Shown: positions 42,926-53,371, counted from the stretch's first letter. The stretch is DNA of 64,000 nucleotides from Candidatus Manganitrophaceae bacterium (GCA_016200325.1 JACQEZ010000011.1:62001-126000); one strand, 5' to 3'. The notes: generated by a model from the letters alone, not told the origin. A program made the numbers and translations.

Positions 42926-45040
42926 TTAACGTCCGGCTTTGATCTCGGAGAAAAGGTACTCGGCCTGTCGGACCTCGTCCAAGGAGAAGGCCTGCCCCCC
43001 GAAACGGGCCCCATAATAGAGCTGGGTCAAGCGCCTGATCGCATCGATCGACCGCTCCCCGTTTTGGGCGATCATTTCGACAAACTCCATCGGGGTCTGC
43101 TCCTGTCGCTTCTTGAAGCCCCGTTTGGCCAACAGACGCAGCATCCGCTCATAGAGCAGCGTCGCCCTCTGTTTGGAGGGGGTGCTGCGGAGGCGTTTCC
43201 ATCTGGCCGATCGATAGAAGAACAGCATCACGCCGATCGTGGCGGCCCCCGCCAAGGAGAGACGGAACGGAAACCGGCTCACCCATCGCCTCAAGGTAAC
43301 GATCAATTCACTGATCCGATCCGAAAGACGATCGACCTGATTTCGGGTTCCTTCCAGCAGCGCAAACTGGTCCCGAAGCGAATAACGGATGATATACCGG
43401 TCCCATTTAAACCGCATCCAATCGACATAGGCCGAGACGGCGCCGGCCTTCAGCCGCATCCAATCAAGATAGGCCCCCACCGAGGGGGCCCCCTCCGCCG
43501 GGTCGCCGGACGGCGTCGGATCGAAGGTCAGCCATCGCCCCTCCGGAAAGTAGATCTCCACCCAGGCATGGGCATCGCTCTGCCGGACGAGGTAATATTT
43601 TCCGAATTCGTTCCACTCTCCGGGGAGAAAGCCGGTTACCAATCGGGAAGCGATCCCGACGCTCCGGAGCATCATCACCATCGCCGAGGCATAGTATTCA
43701 CAGTAGCCGCGCTTTTGGAAAAAGAGAAACTCTTCGAGCGGCGGGCGGGTCGAAGGGCTGACGTCCAAACTGTAGGCATACTCCGTTCGGAGGTGACGCG
43801 CGATCGCTTGCGCCTTCTCGTAGACCGTTGGAAAGGGATCGGCGATCGTATGGGCCAGGATGGCCAGACGGGGCTGAACCGGGGTGGAGAGATAGTGGTC
43901 TCGGATGTCGGGGGGATAGTCAATCTGCCGGGCCGACTGATCGGCTTCGGAAGAAAGCGCGGAGGTCGCCGTGACCTCATATTCGGTCCGCTGGAGCGGA
44001 GAGGAGGAGAGGTAGAGGGTCCCCGATAAATCGACCAGCAGAGAAAGAAATCCGCCCCGAACCGTCACCGGCGATCCGACCGTAAACAGGACAGTGCTCT
44101 CCAACGGTTCCAGAAGGATGGTTCGCCGAAGGGATTTTCCTGTCGGCGGGCCGGAACCGATCCGGTCCGAGCCGATTTCACCCGAACTGATTTCAAAGGT
44201 CCGATCAAACGACCTCCGGACAGAGGCCTTCCGCGACAGGGTGTTTCTCCAGGTTCGCCCATCATACGCATCGAACGACATCCCACGGAGGTAAAGCGGC
44301 GCCTCCTTTTCCTTTTCGACGGGGAGGACCCGCATCACCCGGGTAAAATCCCGTTTCACCGGGCCCATCGATCCGAGATCGACCTTCTCGGAAAATCCCG
44401 AGATCTTCTGAGAGGCGGTCTGCTCCCGCTGAAAAAAACCGACCCCCATCCGGGGAAGGAGAAAAAAAATCAGCAGCGTCGGCAAGAGCACCCCAACGGA
44501 GAGGAGATGGATCGACATCATGAAATGCAGGGGGATGACCGATCTAAACGAGCGCGCCGAATTCGCCGGACCGCGCGATTCTTCCTCCCGCTTCAGATGT
44601 TGAACCACCAGTCCCCAGATCAACAGCGCGGAAGAGACGATGAACGAGGGGGCATATCCAAACCCGCTCCCCGCGCCGGCGGCGGCGAGGAGCTGCAAAA
44701 AACAGATCAGATAAAGTTGCAGGTGGTCTTTCGCTTTTTCAAGGTGGAAAAGACGGTAAGCCATGAGGTAGACGAGGAAATGCATGCAGGCCGCCAGGAG
44801 GGCGCCAGAGAAGCGGAGATCGACCAAAAAGATGAGACAAAAGAGGACCGACGCCCCGCGCCAGAAGAACGAAGAGAGCGCCGTCGGGCGTTCGGTCACG
44901 ACGAAGTAGAGCGAGGCGAGGATCAGGCCGAGCCCCGCGACGCTCCAGGTCCAGGCGAATTGATCGTTGGTGATCAGCGCCGAAAAGGAAGCAAGCGCCG
45001 TCAGATGGCTCAGGAACTTTGCCCCTTTAGTGAACGTCAT
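42926..45040 (-). CDS. TgpA-like transglutaminase with N-terminal membrane domain (DUF3488)
   Basis: A 704-aa inner-membrane protein. About six membrane helices fill the first 190 residues, then comes a periplasmic transglutaminase-like domain with Cys in KRGYCEYYASAMVMMLR, His in DAHAWVEIYF and Asp in LTFDPTP. A further helix (FRLSLAGAATIGVMLFFY) and a DUF4129-like tail follow. It is last in a MoxR-DUF58-TgpA operon, a common trio thought to act in envelope-protein handling. The ATG at 45040 has a GAGGAG site and overlaps the DUF58 stop by 14 bp; upstream starts lie inside DUF58. Confidence 0.9.
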   Translation of the reverse strand: MTFTKGAKFLSHLTALASFSALITNDQFAWTWSVAGLGLILASLYFVVTERPTALSSFFWRGASVLFCLIFLVDLRFSGALLAACMHFLVYLMAYRLFHLEKAKDHLQLYLICFLQLLAAAGAGSGFGYAPSFIVSSALLIWGLVVQHLKREEESRGPANSARSFRSVIPLHFMMSIHLLSVGVLLPTLLIFFLLPRMGVGFFQREQTASQKISGFSEKVDLGSMGPVKRDFTRVMRVLPVEKEKEAPLYLRGMSFDAYDGRTWRNTLSRKASVRRSFDRTFEISSGEIGSDRIGSGPPTGKSLRRTILLEPLESTVLFTVGSPVTVRGGFLSLLVDLSGTLYLSSSPLQRTEYEVTATSALSSEADQSARQIDYPPDIRDHYLSTPVQPRLAILAHTIADPFPTVYEKAQAIARHLRTEYAYSLDVSPSTRPPLEEFLFFQKRGYCEYYASAMVMMLRSVGIASRLVTGFLPGEWNEFGKYYLVRQSDAHAWVEIYFPEGRWLTFDPTPSGDPAEGAPSVGAYLDWMRLKAGAVSAYVDWMRFKWDRYIIRYSLRDQFALLEGTRNQVDRLSDRISELIVTLRRWVSRFPFRLSLAGAATIGVMLFFYRSARWKRLRSTPSKQRATLLYERMLRLLAKRGFKKRQEQTPMEFVEMIAQNGERSIDAIRRLTQLYYGARFGGQAFSLDEVRQAEYLFSEIKAGR

Positions 45041-46142
45041 TGCTCCTCTCTTCTTCGGAATCGATGACCGTCGCTTCGGAAGGAATCTCCAGCCCGCGCG
45101 ACTCCGGGTGCCATTGGATGAAGACGACCGGCCTCCCGTCAGGATCAACCGTCCGGAGCGGAGCGGTCCCGAGCGGAAGCGGTTGGATCAAAGAAAAAAC
45201 CCGGAGCATCCGATCGAGATGGGCCGGCCCCGCTCCCGCCTCGATTTCCTGATCGGCGGTCTGCACCGATACCGTCATCCCGGTCCGGATCATCTCCGCT
45301 GCCAGCGAGGCGATCGTCTCGACCCCTCGCTCAAAACGATCCTCCCATCCTTCGGCGTGCGCGGGGGGCGCGACGTTGTTCAACAGCAGCAACACGTCGA
45401 CGCCGCGCGCGTCGCGCTCCCGCTCTTTGAGGATCCATCGACCTTGCCGGGCCGACAGCTTCCAGTGGATTAACCGGCAATCGTCTCCCTGTTGGTACGC
45501 TCGGAATTGATGAAATGCCGCTCCCTGCCCGGTCTGGTGAGAGGAGAAAGCGGATGCGATCCCGAAGGAAGCGGGCCGGACCGGGGATGCGATCGGACGA
45601 AGCCTTGGATAGACCCAGAGCGCCATCGGCTCGCGTCTCGCCGCGGTTTTGATGAAAAACCCAAACGGAAAGGTGGTCGAAAGGGTCACCCCCTCCAATC
45701 GATAACAGCCCCGCTTCGAAAAGGTGATCCGCAACGGCTGCGATTCGGCCGACCGGGGGGCGATGCACCCGAAGCGCGCCCCCTCCGACAGGTAGATGCG
45801 GTCCGACACTTCAGGCGCCGGCACCGGATCGATCCGAAGCGAGAAGGAGGGGAGGCGTTTTTTTTCGTTTCGAAGTTGCACCCAGATCGACACCGGCATT
45901 CCGACTGCGGTCGCTGCGGGGTGAATCGCGGAGAGGGCGAGCTTTCGAAGCGATTGCTCGGAGAGGAGGCCGGAAACGATGATGAGGCTGAGCATGAAGG
46001 CGACCAAGAGGTAGAGAAGATTGTTGCCGGTGTTGACGGCCGCAACCCCGATCCCCAGGGTCAGAATGAGGAAATACCCTCCCTCTCTGGTCGGACGGAG
46101 GGTGCGGGGAAAATAGTTGAACAGGGTGAGTCGGGAAACCAT
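45027..46142 (-). CDS. DUF58 domain-containing protein
   Basis: A 371-aa protein with two N-terminal membrane helices (residues 22-62) and a DUF58/von Willebrand-like domain. The family signature appears as YQQGDDCRLIHWKLSARQGRWILKERE. These proteins are partners of MoxR ATPases. It lies between the moxR-like and transglutaminase genes, 24 bp after the former, in one leftward operon. Biochemical function is not established. Confidence 0.9.
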   Translation of the reverse strand: MVSRLTLFNYFPRTLRPTREGGYFLILTLGIGVAAVNTGNNLLYLLVAFMLSLIIVSGLLSEQSLRKLALSAIHPAATAVGMPVSIWVQLRNEKKRLPSFSLRIDPVPAPEVSDRIYLSEGARFGCIAPRSAESQPLRITFSKRGCYRLEGVTLSTTFPFGFFIKTAARREPMALWVYPRLRPIASPVRPASFGIASAFSSHQTGQGAAFHQFRAYQQGDDCRLIHWKLSARQGRWILKERERDARGVDVLLLLNNVAPPAHAEGWEDRFERGVETIASLAAEMIRTGMTVSVQTADQEIEAGAGPAHLDRMLRVFSLIQPLPLGTAPLRTVDPDGRPVVFIQWHPESRGLEIPSEATVIDSEEERSNDVH

Positions 46143-46166
46143 CGGTCTGCTCCGCCGTTCGCCGGA

Positions 46167-47087
46167 TCAGAGAGGAACCGGAATCGTCCCGAGGATCTGC
46201 ATCATCACCGCATCGGCCTCTTGCCGGGGAGAGACCCCCTTCAAGAGAATGCGGTGGCTGAAGACCAACGGAACCAGCCGCTTGATATCGTCGGGGAAGC
46301 AATAGGCGCGCCCCTCCACAAAAGCAAGGGCCCGCGCCGCCCTTTGGAGGAAGAGCGCCCCCCGGGTGCTGACCCCGAGAGAGAGGTCCCGAAGCCGCCG
46401 CGTCGCCTGAACGATCGCCAGGAGATAATCGATGAGGCTCTCTTCCAGGGTGACCTCCTCTACCTCTTTTTGGAGCAAGATTAACTGATCCCGGGTCAAC
46501 ACCGGCTTTAGGACTTCGGCCGGGGCGGCCGCCCGCAACAAAATCGCTCTTTCGTCCGACGCCTCAGGATAGCCGAGGCGGATGCGCATGGTGAACCGAT
46601 CGAGCTGAGATTCCGGAAGGGGATAGGTCCCCTGATGATCCGATGGATTTTGCGTCGCGATCACCATGAACGGATCGGGAAGCGAATAGGTCTGGTTTTC
46701 CACCGTCACCTGTCCGTCGTTCATCGCTTCCAGAAGGGCGCTTTGCGTTTTGGGGGTCGTCCGATTGATCTCGTCGGCGAGCAGGATGTGGGTAAAAATC
46801 GGCCCGGGCCGGAATTCGAATACATTTTTCTTCGGGTCGAAAATCGGCACGCCGAGGATGTCGCTCGGAAGGAGATCGCTGGTGAACTGGATGCGCTTGA
46901 AGGCGCAATCAATCGAACGGGCGAGGCTCGCCGCCAGCGTCGTTTTGCCGACGCCGGGAACATCCTCGATCAAGAGGTGTCCGCGGCTCAGCAAGGTCAC
47001 CACCGCCATCTTGACCGCTTCCGGCTTTCCCTTAATCGCCTGTTCGATATTCTGCCGCAGGGCTTGAACTTGATCGCGCGATTCCAT
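46167..47087 (-). CDS. MoxR-family AAA+ ATPase
   Basis: A 306-aa AAA_3 ATPase. Walker A is EDVPGVGKTTLA, Walker B is ILLADEINRTTPKTQSALLEAM, sensor 1 is IATQNPSDHQGTYPLPESQLDRF, and a C-terminal lid domain follows. MoxR proteins act as chaperones that assemble or activate partners with VWA domains, here probably the DUF58 protein. The ATG at 47087 is preferred to one further upstream, which adds unrelated residues. Confidence 0.93.
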   Translation of the reverse strand: MESRDQVQALRQNIEQAIKGKPEAVKMAVVTLLSRGHLLIEDVPGVGKTTLAASLARSIDCAFKRIQFTSDLLPSDILGVPIFDPKKNVFEFRPGPIFTHILLADEINRTTPKTQSALLEAMNDGQVTVENQTYSLPDPFMVIATQNPSDHQGTYPLPESQLDRFTMRIRLGYPEASDERAILLRAAAPAEVLKPVLTRDQLILLQKEVEEVTLEESLIDYLLAIVQATRRLRDLSLGVSTRGALFLQRAARALAFVEGRAYCFPDDIKRLVPLVFSHRILLKGVSPRQEADAVMMQILGTIPVPL

Positions 47088-47402
47088 CCGAAGAGTGTAA
47101 CAAAGGGGGCTCAGCCCGTCAATGAAACGGAGCAAACAGCGCGGTTGCAAGGGGTCTCTTTATTTGCAGGCAGCAGTGCCTGAAGGCGTGGGTTTCATCC
47201 CACGACCTTAGATAATAGGTCTGGGGCAAAGCCCCATTCCAAGGCTCTTGATCCTTCTGTAGATCCTCTTCGCACCCGATCCTCCGATGTGCTAAATTTG
47301 CAAAATCGCTTCCAGATCGGGTAAGTTCTGAATGAACCCCTCGGCTTCTTCCGCTCTCTTCGTGATAAAGAGGATTTAAGATGGAGTTATTCGTATCGAT
47401 CG
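47088..47402. other. 315-bp divergent gap between the moxR-like and MFS genes
   Basis: No gene is seen. A cluster of short hairpins lies at 47167-47236 and is listed separately. Both genes should have promoters here, but I cannot assign -35/-10 pairs with confidence. Confidence 0.5.
47167..47236. repeat. Cluster of short hairpins, possible structured RNA or transposon-end remnant
   Basis: Within 70 bp there are CAGGCA-GCAG-TGCCTG (47167-47182), CGTGGG-TTTCAT-CCCACG (47187-47204), ACCT/AGGT (47205-47220) and TGGGGC-AAA-GCCCCA (47222-47236). Such a chain of small perfect hairpins is unusual in this window. Similar hairpins occur at the ends of IS200/IS605 elements, but no transposase fragment is present. 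Confidence 0.55.
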
Positions 47403-49061
47403 ATGAGTGATCCTTCCGGCCACAACACAGAATCTCCCCTTGAAGCGCCTCTCTCTCCCGATCGATCGACCTTCGCCGAAGCATGGGCGCCGCTTCGCCG
47501 ACCGCTCTTTCGTGCGCTCTGGATGGCGACCCTTTTTTCAAACATCGGCACCTGGATGCAGAATGTCGCCGCCGCCTGGCTGATGACGTCGCTCTCCCAT
47601 TCCACCCTCATGATCGCACTGGTTCAAACGGCGACCAGCCTCCCTGTCTTTCTTCTGGTTCTTCCGGCGGGGGCGCTGGCCGATATCGTCAATCGGCGCG
47701 GACTGATTCTCTTTACTCAGGGATGGATGTTGGCGATGGCGGCGCTCCTTGGGCTCTTCACCCTGACCGGACAGGCCTCCCCGGCAACCCTTCTCCTCTT
47801 TACTTTTCTCATCGGCGCCGGCGCGGCACTCAATGCGCCCGCCTGGCAGGCGATCTTGCCCGAGCTGGTACCGCGGAACGAGCTGCCGGCGGCGATCTCC
47901 CTGAACAGCACCGGATTCAATATCGCCCGAGCCATCGGTCCGGCCCTCGGCGGACTGGTTGTCGCAGCCAGCGGACCGGGGGTCGTTTTCTTGCTCAACG
48001 CGGCAACCTTCCTCGGCGTGGTGGTGGTCGTCTACCGCTGGCGCCGCCCTCTCCGGAAGAGCCCGTTTCCACCCGAGCAGATCTTCGAGGCGATCCGGAC
48101 CGGAATCCGTTATGTCCGCTATGCGCCCCCCCTTCAGTGGGTGCTTGTCCGAACCGGCCTTTTTATGTTGGGGGCGAGCGCCCTCTGGGCGCTTCTTCCC
48201 CTCATCGCACAACGTCGACTCGGCCTCGGCTCTTTGGGTTATGGACTCCTTCTCGGCAGCCTCGGCGCAGGGGCCGTGATGGGAGCGGTCTTTCTCCAGG
48301 AGATCCGAAGACGGGTTCCGATCGACCAACTGATGACCGCCGCAACCCTTCTGTTTGCGCTGGTCACGGGGCTCTTCGCACTCTCCCGCTCTTTTCCCTT
48401 GTCAGTCATCGTGATGACGTTCGGCGGCATCGCCTGGATGGTGGAGATGTCGAGCCTCACGGTCTTGGCGCAGACCCTCTCCCCTTCCTGGGTGCTCGCC
48501 CGTTCGTTGGCCGTCTTTCTCCTCGTCCTCCAGGGGGGAATGATGTTGGGGAGCCTCCTTTGGGGAAGTGTCGCGCAGCATGTCGGCATCCCGACCACCC
48601 TGCTCCTGGCCGCAGGCAGCCTTCTCCTCAGCTGGCTGTTCACTGTACGGAAACAGCCGCCGAACAGTGCGGGGCTCGATCTGACCCCTTCTTTACATTG
48701 GGCCGAACCGGTTTTAGTCGGAAAGGCGCTGCCGGAGCAGGGACCGGTTTTGGTGACGGTCGAATACCGGATTGACCCGGAACAGGCCAAGAAATTTACA
48801 GAGGTGATGCTGGAGCTGGCGCAGGTTCGACGGCGCGACGGCGGGATGCGATGGGCCCTCTACCGCGACACCGCCGATCCGGGTCGGTACTTTGAGACCT
48901 TTCTCGTCGCCTCTTGGGCGGAACATCTCCGGCAACACGCGCGGGTAACGATCTCCGACCGAGAGGTGGAGGAGCGGGTTCAAGCCTTCCACATCGGCGC
49001 GATCCCTCCGACCGTCTCTCATTTTATTGACGCCTATGAAATGATGGAGTCAGAACCGTAG
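47403..49061 (+). CDS. MFS exporter (EntS-like) with C-terminal monooxygenase-like domain
   Basis: A 552-aa protein. Residues 1-420 are an MFS transporter of the EntS/DUF894 type with about 11-12 membrane helices (for example PVFLLVLPAGALADIVNRRGLILF, the family's loop 2-3 motif). Residues 440-552 form a soluble ferredoxin-like alpha/beta domain (VLVTVEYRIDPEQAKKFTEVMLEL ... YRDTADPGRYFETFLVASWAEHLRQHARV) that resembles antibiotic-biosynthesis monooxygenase domains. It may export a siderophore or other small product; the role of the tail is unknown. Confidence 0.87.
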   Translation: MSDPSGHNTESPLEAPLSPDRSTFAEAWAPLRRPLFRALWMATLFSNIGTWMQNVAAAWLMTSLSHSTLMIALVQTATSLPVFLLVLPAGALADIVNRRGLILFTQGWMLAMAALLGLFTLTGQASPATLLLFTFLIGAGAALNAPAWQAILPELVPRNELPAAISLNSTGFNIARAIGPALGGLVVAASGPGVVFLLNAATFLGVVVVVYRWRRPLRKSPFPPEQIFEAIRTGIRYVRYAPPLQWVLVRTGLFMLGASALWALLPLIAQRRLGLGSLGYGLLLGSLGAGAVMGAVFLQEIRRRVPIDQLMTAATLLFALVTGLFALSRSFPLSVIVMTFGGIAWMVEMSSLTVLAQTLSPSWVLARSLAVFLLVLQGGMMLGSLLWGSVAQHVGIPTTLLLAAGSLLLSWLFTVRKQPPNSAGLDLTPSLHWAEPVLVGKALPEQGPVLVTVEYRIDPEQAKKFTEVMLELAQVRRRDGGMRWALYRDTADPGRYFETFLVASWAEHLRQHARVTISDREVEERVQAFHIGAIPPTVSHFIDAYEMMESEP

Positions 49062-49146
49062 AGAAAGAACCGAAAAGAGCAAAGACCAATTGTGGAGACC
49101 GTAGAACTGTGTTACCCTGGCGGCTTGTTCAACTGTTGAGAGACAG

Positions 49147-49761
49147 ATGATCTGGGTCGGATTGACTGGGGGGATCGCCAGCGGCAAGAGCACCGTGGCA
49201 CGGCTCTTCCGCAACGCGGGGGCCGCTGTCATCGATGCGGATGACATTGCGCACGGCGTCATCCGAAAAGGGGGACCGGCCTACGCCCCGGTTGTAGAGT
49301 CTTTCGGCGCCGGCATTCTGGATCCCGACGGCGAGATCGACCGGAGACGCCTTGGCGAGATCGTCTTCAAAGATCCCGACCGGCGCGCGCGGCTGAATCA
49401 GCTCGTTCATCCGCATGTCTTTGTGCAGGCGGAGGCAGCGCGGCGGAGCATGGCCGCGGCCGATCCCGATGCCGTCATCCTCTTCGACGTTCCCCTTTTG
49501 ATCGAAACCGGTGCGCATCAGCAGATGGACCGGGTGATCCTGGTTTATGTCGACCGGGCCACGCAGATCGCCCGGCTGATGCAGCGCGATCGTCTCACGC
49601 TGGAGGAAGCGGAGCGGCGAATCGATGCGCAGATGCCGCTGGATGAGAAGCGCCCCTTTGCGGATGAAGTGATCGACACCCGCGCACCGATCGAGGAAAT
49701 CGAACGGGCGGTGAAAGCGCTTTATCAACGCCTGCGTGAGAGGGCGAGCTCAAAGAAGTAA
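49147..49761 (+). CDS. coaE: Dephospho-CoA kinase
   Basis: A 204-aa kinase for the last step of coenzyme A synthesis. The P-loop GLTGGIASGKSTVA is at the N-terminus, the conserved DADDIAH follows, and LFDVPLLIETG is the second signature. Length is typical. It stands alone between the MFS gene and the galU promoter. Confidence 0.96.
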   Translation: MIWVGLTGGIASGKSTVARLFRNAGAAVIDADDIAHGVIRKGGPAYAPVVESFGAGILDPDGEIDRRRLGEIVFKDPDRRARLNQLVHPHVFVQAEAARRSMAAADPDAVILFDVPLLIETGAHQQMDRVILVYVDRATQIARLMQRDRLTLEEAERRIDAQMPLDEKRPFADEVIDTRAPIEEIERAVKALYQRLRERASSKK

Positions 49762-49839
49762 AGACCCATGAATGCGCTGCTTCTGCTTCTAGTTCTTTAT
49801 GATTTCAGGCGGAATGTGTAATTTTTTGGCGCGATTTTC

Positions 49840-49868
49840 TTGACTTCTGTCATATACGTCGATAAAAT
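49840..49868 (+). promoter_or_regulatory. Promoter of galU
   Basis: TTGACT (49840-49845) and TAAAAT (49863-49868) are 17 bases apart in an AT-rich stretch. Transcription would start near 49875, giving a very short leader before the ATG at 49894. Confidence 0.78.
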
Positions 49869-49893
49869 AAATTAGGTGTCTGTGGAGAAACGG

Positions 49894-50766
49894 ATGTCAG
49901 CACGGCGGATTACAAAAGCGGTTATACCAGCGGCCGGATTGGGGACCCGATTCCTCCCGGCGACCAAGGCCTCTCCCAAAGAAATGCTCCCCTTGGTCGA
50001 CAAACCACTCATTCAATATGTCGTTGAGGAAGCGGTCGCCGCCGGCATTCAGCAGATCATCATTATCACGGGGCGCGGCAAGCGCGCCATTGAAGACCAC
50101 TTCGATATCTCCTTCGAGTTAGAAGAGACCCTCAGACAAAACGGAAAGATCGAGCTGATCGAGAGCCTCCGGAAGATCTCCGACATGGCCGATTTTTGTT
50201 ATATCCGTCAGCGGCAGGCGCTCGGACTCGGACACGCGATCCTCTCTGCGAAGAATTTAGTCGGCGACGAATCTTTCGCCGTTCTGCTGGGGGATGATAT
50301 CATCGACCATCGCACTTCCGCCCTTCAGCAGATGATCGATCTTTATCAGAAAAACCCGGCCCCTTTAATCGGCGTCCAGCGGGTCCCGAAAGCCGACGTT
50401 CGCCAATATGGCATCATCCAGGCCGACGCGGCCGTCGATGGACTTTATAAGATCAGAGATCTGATCGAAAAGCCGACCCCGAAGGAGGCCCCTTCCAATT
50501 TGGCCGTGATCGGACGCTATATCCTCACCCCGGAGATCTTCGAGCTCCTCGAAAAAACCAAACCGGGCAAAAACAATGAGATCCAATTGACCGACGCCCT
50601 CAAAGAGCTCGCCCGGATTCGCACGATCTATGGCTATATCATCGAGGGAAAACGCTTCGATGCCGGCGATAAGCTCGGCTTCCTAAAAGCGACGGTGGAA
50701 ATGGGCCTGAAGAACCCCGAACTCGGCAAAGAATTCAAGAAATATCTAAAAGACCTCCCCCTTTAG
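49894..50766 (+). CDS. galU: UTP--glucose-1-phosphate uridylyltransferase
   Basis: A 290-aa enzyme that makes UDP-glucose for polysaccharide and envelope sugars. The nucleotide-binding motif is IPAAGLGTRFLPATKASPKEMLP, followed by VDKPLIQYVVEEAVAAGI, LLGDDIID and the C-terminal VIEGKRFDAGDKLGFLKA. The ATG at 49894 follows GGAGAAACGG; a GTG six codons upstream is an alternative. It has its own promoter and precedes lon. Confidence 0.96.
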   Translation: MSARRITKAVIPAAGLGTRFLPATKASPKEMLPLVDKPLIQYVVEEAVAAGIQQIIIITGRGKRAIEDHFDISFELEETLRQNGKIELIESLRKISDMADFCYIRQRQALGLGHAILSAKNLVGDESFAVLLGDDIIDHRTSALQQMIDLYQKNPAPLIGVQRVPKADVRQYGIIQADAAVDGLYKIRDLIEKPTPKEAPSNLAVIGRYILTPEIFELLEKTKPGKNNEIQLTDALKELARIRTIYGYIIEGKRFDAGDKLGFLKATVEMGLKNPELGKEFKKYLKDLPL

Positions 50767-50935
50767 CCCTTTCCCCAACCCATAAGGCAGCTTGCAGAGT
50801 CGAATCGACCTGTGTAAAATGGGTCGAGACGATCGGTTATCCTCTTATACAGATGCGGCCCACCGACCTCCATCCACATTTTCCTTCATCCGATCGAGGA
50901 TGATCGTCCCGAATCATTTTGATGTAGGAGTGTTT

Positions 50936-53371
50936 GTGCCTTCAAAAAAATCAGAGAAACAGCGCAGTGAAGTTCCGGAGAAGCTCCCGCTTCTTCCGGT
51001 CCGGGATATTGTCATTTTTCCCCACATGGTCCTTCCCCTCTTTGTCGGTCGAGAGATTTCCATCAAGGCCATTGAAGCGGCGCTGGCCGGGAACCGGATG
51101 GTTCTCCTGGCGGCCCAGAAATCGTCGGAGGTGGAAGCGCCGAAGCCCGAGGATATTTATCAGGTCGGGACCGCCGGAACGATCATGCGGATGCTTCGGC
51201 TCCCCGATGGGCGGGTGAAGATTCTGGTGCAGGGGGTGGCCAAAGCACGGGTCCGGTCCTTCCTTCAAACGGCCCCTTATTATGAAGTCGGTGTCGAACC
51301 GCTGACCGATATCGTCTCCAAGGAAGATCCGCTTGAGATCGAAGCCGCGGTTCGGACGGTGAAGGAGCAGATGGGAAAGATCGTCGGCTATGGAAAACTT
51401 CTTGTCCCCGACATCCTCTCCGTCATCGAAAATTTGGAAGACCCGGGCCGCCTTGCCGACATGATTGCCTCCCACCTCGGCCTGAAGGTCGAAACGGGCC
51501 AGACCGTTCTTGAGACGCTCGACCCGGTGAAACGCCTTCGCGAAATCGGCGACCTGCTGACAAAAGAGCTCGATGTCCTCTCGGTGCAGCAGAAAATCCA
51601 GGCCGAAGCAAAGGGAGAGATGGACCGCACCCAACGGGAATACTTCCTGCGCGAGCAGCTCAAAGCGATTCAAAAAGAGCTGGGGGAGACCGATGAGCGG
51701 GTCGAAGAGATTCAGGAATTTCGCACCAAGGTCGCCGACGCAAAGATGCCGGAGAAGGTCGCCAAGGAGGCGGAGCGGCAGGTAAAGCGGCTGGAGAAGA
51801 TGCATCCCGATTCGGCGGAGGCCTCGACCGTTCGGACCTATCTCGAATGGTTGGTGGAGCTTCCCTGGGAGGTCACCACGAAAGACAACCTCGACCTCCA
51901 CGCGGCAAAGAAGGTCTTGGATGAGGACCACTACGATCTGGAGCGGGTGAAGGATCGGATCCTGGAATACCTGGCCGTCCGAAAGATGAAAGAGAAGATG
52001 AAGGGGCCGATCCTCTGTTTCGTCGGGCCTCCCGGCGTCGGGAAGACCTCGCTCGGAAAATCGATCGCCCGCGCGCTGGGACGCGAGTTCGTCCGGATCT
52101 CGCTCGGCGGCATTCGGGACGAGGCGGAGATCCGCGGACACCGGCGGACTTATGTCGGCTCGCTCCCCGGACGGATCATCCAAGGGATCCGCCAGGCCGG
52201 CTCGAACAATCCGGTCTTTATGATGGACGAGATCGACAAGGTCGGGATGGACTTTCGCGGCGACCCCTCCGCCGCCTTGCTGGAGGTGCTCGATCCGGAG
52301 CAAAACCAGAGCTTTTCGGATCATTATCTCGGCGTCCCCTTCGACCTCTCGAACGTCATGTTCATCATGACCGCCAATCAGATCGATCCGATCCCGGCGC
52401 CGTTGCGAGACCGGATGGAAATAATCGATATTTCGGGATATACCACGGAGGAGAAGGTCGGCATCGCGCGAAACTTTCTCATCCCCCGACAGATGTCGGA
52501 GCATGGCGTCCCCGCCGACACCGTTGCCCTCTCGGACAAAGCGGTGGAGTTGATTGCCATGCAATACACCCACGAAGCGGGGGTCCGCAACCTCGAGCGG
52601 GAGATCGCGCATGTCCTTCGGAAGGTGGCCAGAAAGCTCGCCGAGGGGAGAGAGAAGCGCTACCGGATCAGCCCTGCGAACCTCCATCACTACCTCGGCA
52701 TCCCCAAATTTCTTCCCGAAGCCGAACAGGAGAAAGATGAGGTCGGGGTCGCAACCGGATTGGCCTGGACGCCGGCCGGCGGCGACATTATTCGGATTGA
52801 GGCGACGTTGATGAAGGGCCGGGGCGGGCTCACCCTCACCGGGCACCTCGGCGACGTCATGAAAGAGTCGGCCCAGGCGGCCCTCTCCTACATCCGCTCG
52901 ATGGAGAAGGGGATGGGAATCAAAGCCGACCTCTTCTCAAAGAACGACATCCACATTCATGTTCCGGCGGGGGCGATTCCGAAAGATGGCCCCTCGGCCG
53001 GAATTACCATGGCGACCGCATTGGCCTCGGTCCTTACCGGCAAAGCGATCCGCCGCGACGTCGCGATGACCGGCGAGGTGACCCTGCGGGGCCGGGTCCT
53101 TCCGATCGGCGGCCTCAAGGAGAAGCTCTTGGCGGCCAAACGGGCCGGGATGAAGACGGTGGTCCTCCCGAAGCGGAATGAAAAAGACCTCGAAGAGGTC
53201 CCCCGGCATATTCAACGGGGACTCGCTCTGGTTTTCGCCGATCACATGGACACTGTTCTGTCGACCGCCTTTCATCTGAAGAAACCGGCGCCGGAAGTGG
53301 CCAAGGCTCCGGCCAAGGCGGTAAAATCCCGTCGGCGGACCCGGATCGCGCAGACCGTCGCCACCCTCTAG
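50936..53371 (+). CDS. lon: ATP-dependent protease Lon
   Basis: An 811-aa Lon protease. The N-terminal LON domain ([24 protein letters not shown]) covers about residues 15-205, then a coiled coil, the AAA+ module with Walker [10 protein letters not shown] and Walker [12 protein letters not shown], and the C-terminal protease domain with the Ser-Lys pair in [13 protein letters not shown] and [17 protein letters not shown] start it at GTG 50936, which follows GTAGGAG at ideal spacing; the frame extends further upstream but not with Lon-like sequence. It degrades damaged and regulatory proteins. thiL starts 22 bp downstream. Confidence 0.97.
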   Translation: MPSKKSEKQRSEVPEKLPLLPVRDIVIFPHMVLPLFVGREISIKAIEAALAGNRMVLLAAQKSSEVEAPKPEDIYQVGTAGTIMRMLRLPDGRVKILVQGVAKARVRSFLQTAPYYEVGVEPLTDIVSKEDPLEIEAAVRTVKEQMGKIVGYGKLLVPDILSVIENLEDPGRLADMIASHLGLKVETGQTVLETLDPVKRLREIGDLLTKELDVLSVQQKIQAEAKGEMDRTQREYFLREQLKAIQKELGETDERVEEIQEFRTKVADAKMPEKVAKEAERQVKRLEKMHPDSAEASTVRTYLEWLVELPWEVTTKDNLDLHAAKKVLDEDHYDLERVKDRILEYLAVRKMKEKMKGPILCFVGPPGVGKTSLGKSIARALGREFVRISLGGIRDEAEIRGHRRTYVGSLPGRIIQGIRQAGSNNPVFMMDEIDKVGMDFRGDPSAALLEVLDPEQNQSFSDHYLGVPFDLSNVMFIMTANQIDPIPAPLRDRMEIIDISGYTTEEKVGIARNFLIPRQMSEHGVPADTVALSDKAVELIAMQYTHEAGVRNLEREIAHVLRKVARKLAEGREKRYRISPANLHHYLGIPKFLPEAEQEKDEVGVATGLAWTPAGGDIIRIEATLMKGRGGLTLTGHLGDVMKESAQAALSYIRSMEKGMGIKADLFSKNDIHIHVPAGAIPKDGPSAGITMATALASVLTGKAIRRDVAMTGEVTLRGRVLPIGGLKEKLLAAKRAGMKTVVLPKRNEKDLEEVPRHIQRGLALVFADHMDTVLSTAFHLKKPAPEVAKAPAKAVKSRRRTRIAQTVATL

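Noticed and set aside
50951-52846. 631-codon open frame antisense to lon
   Set aside because: The opposite strand is an unmistakable Lon protease; this frame has no recognisable domain.
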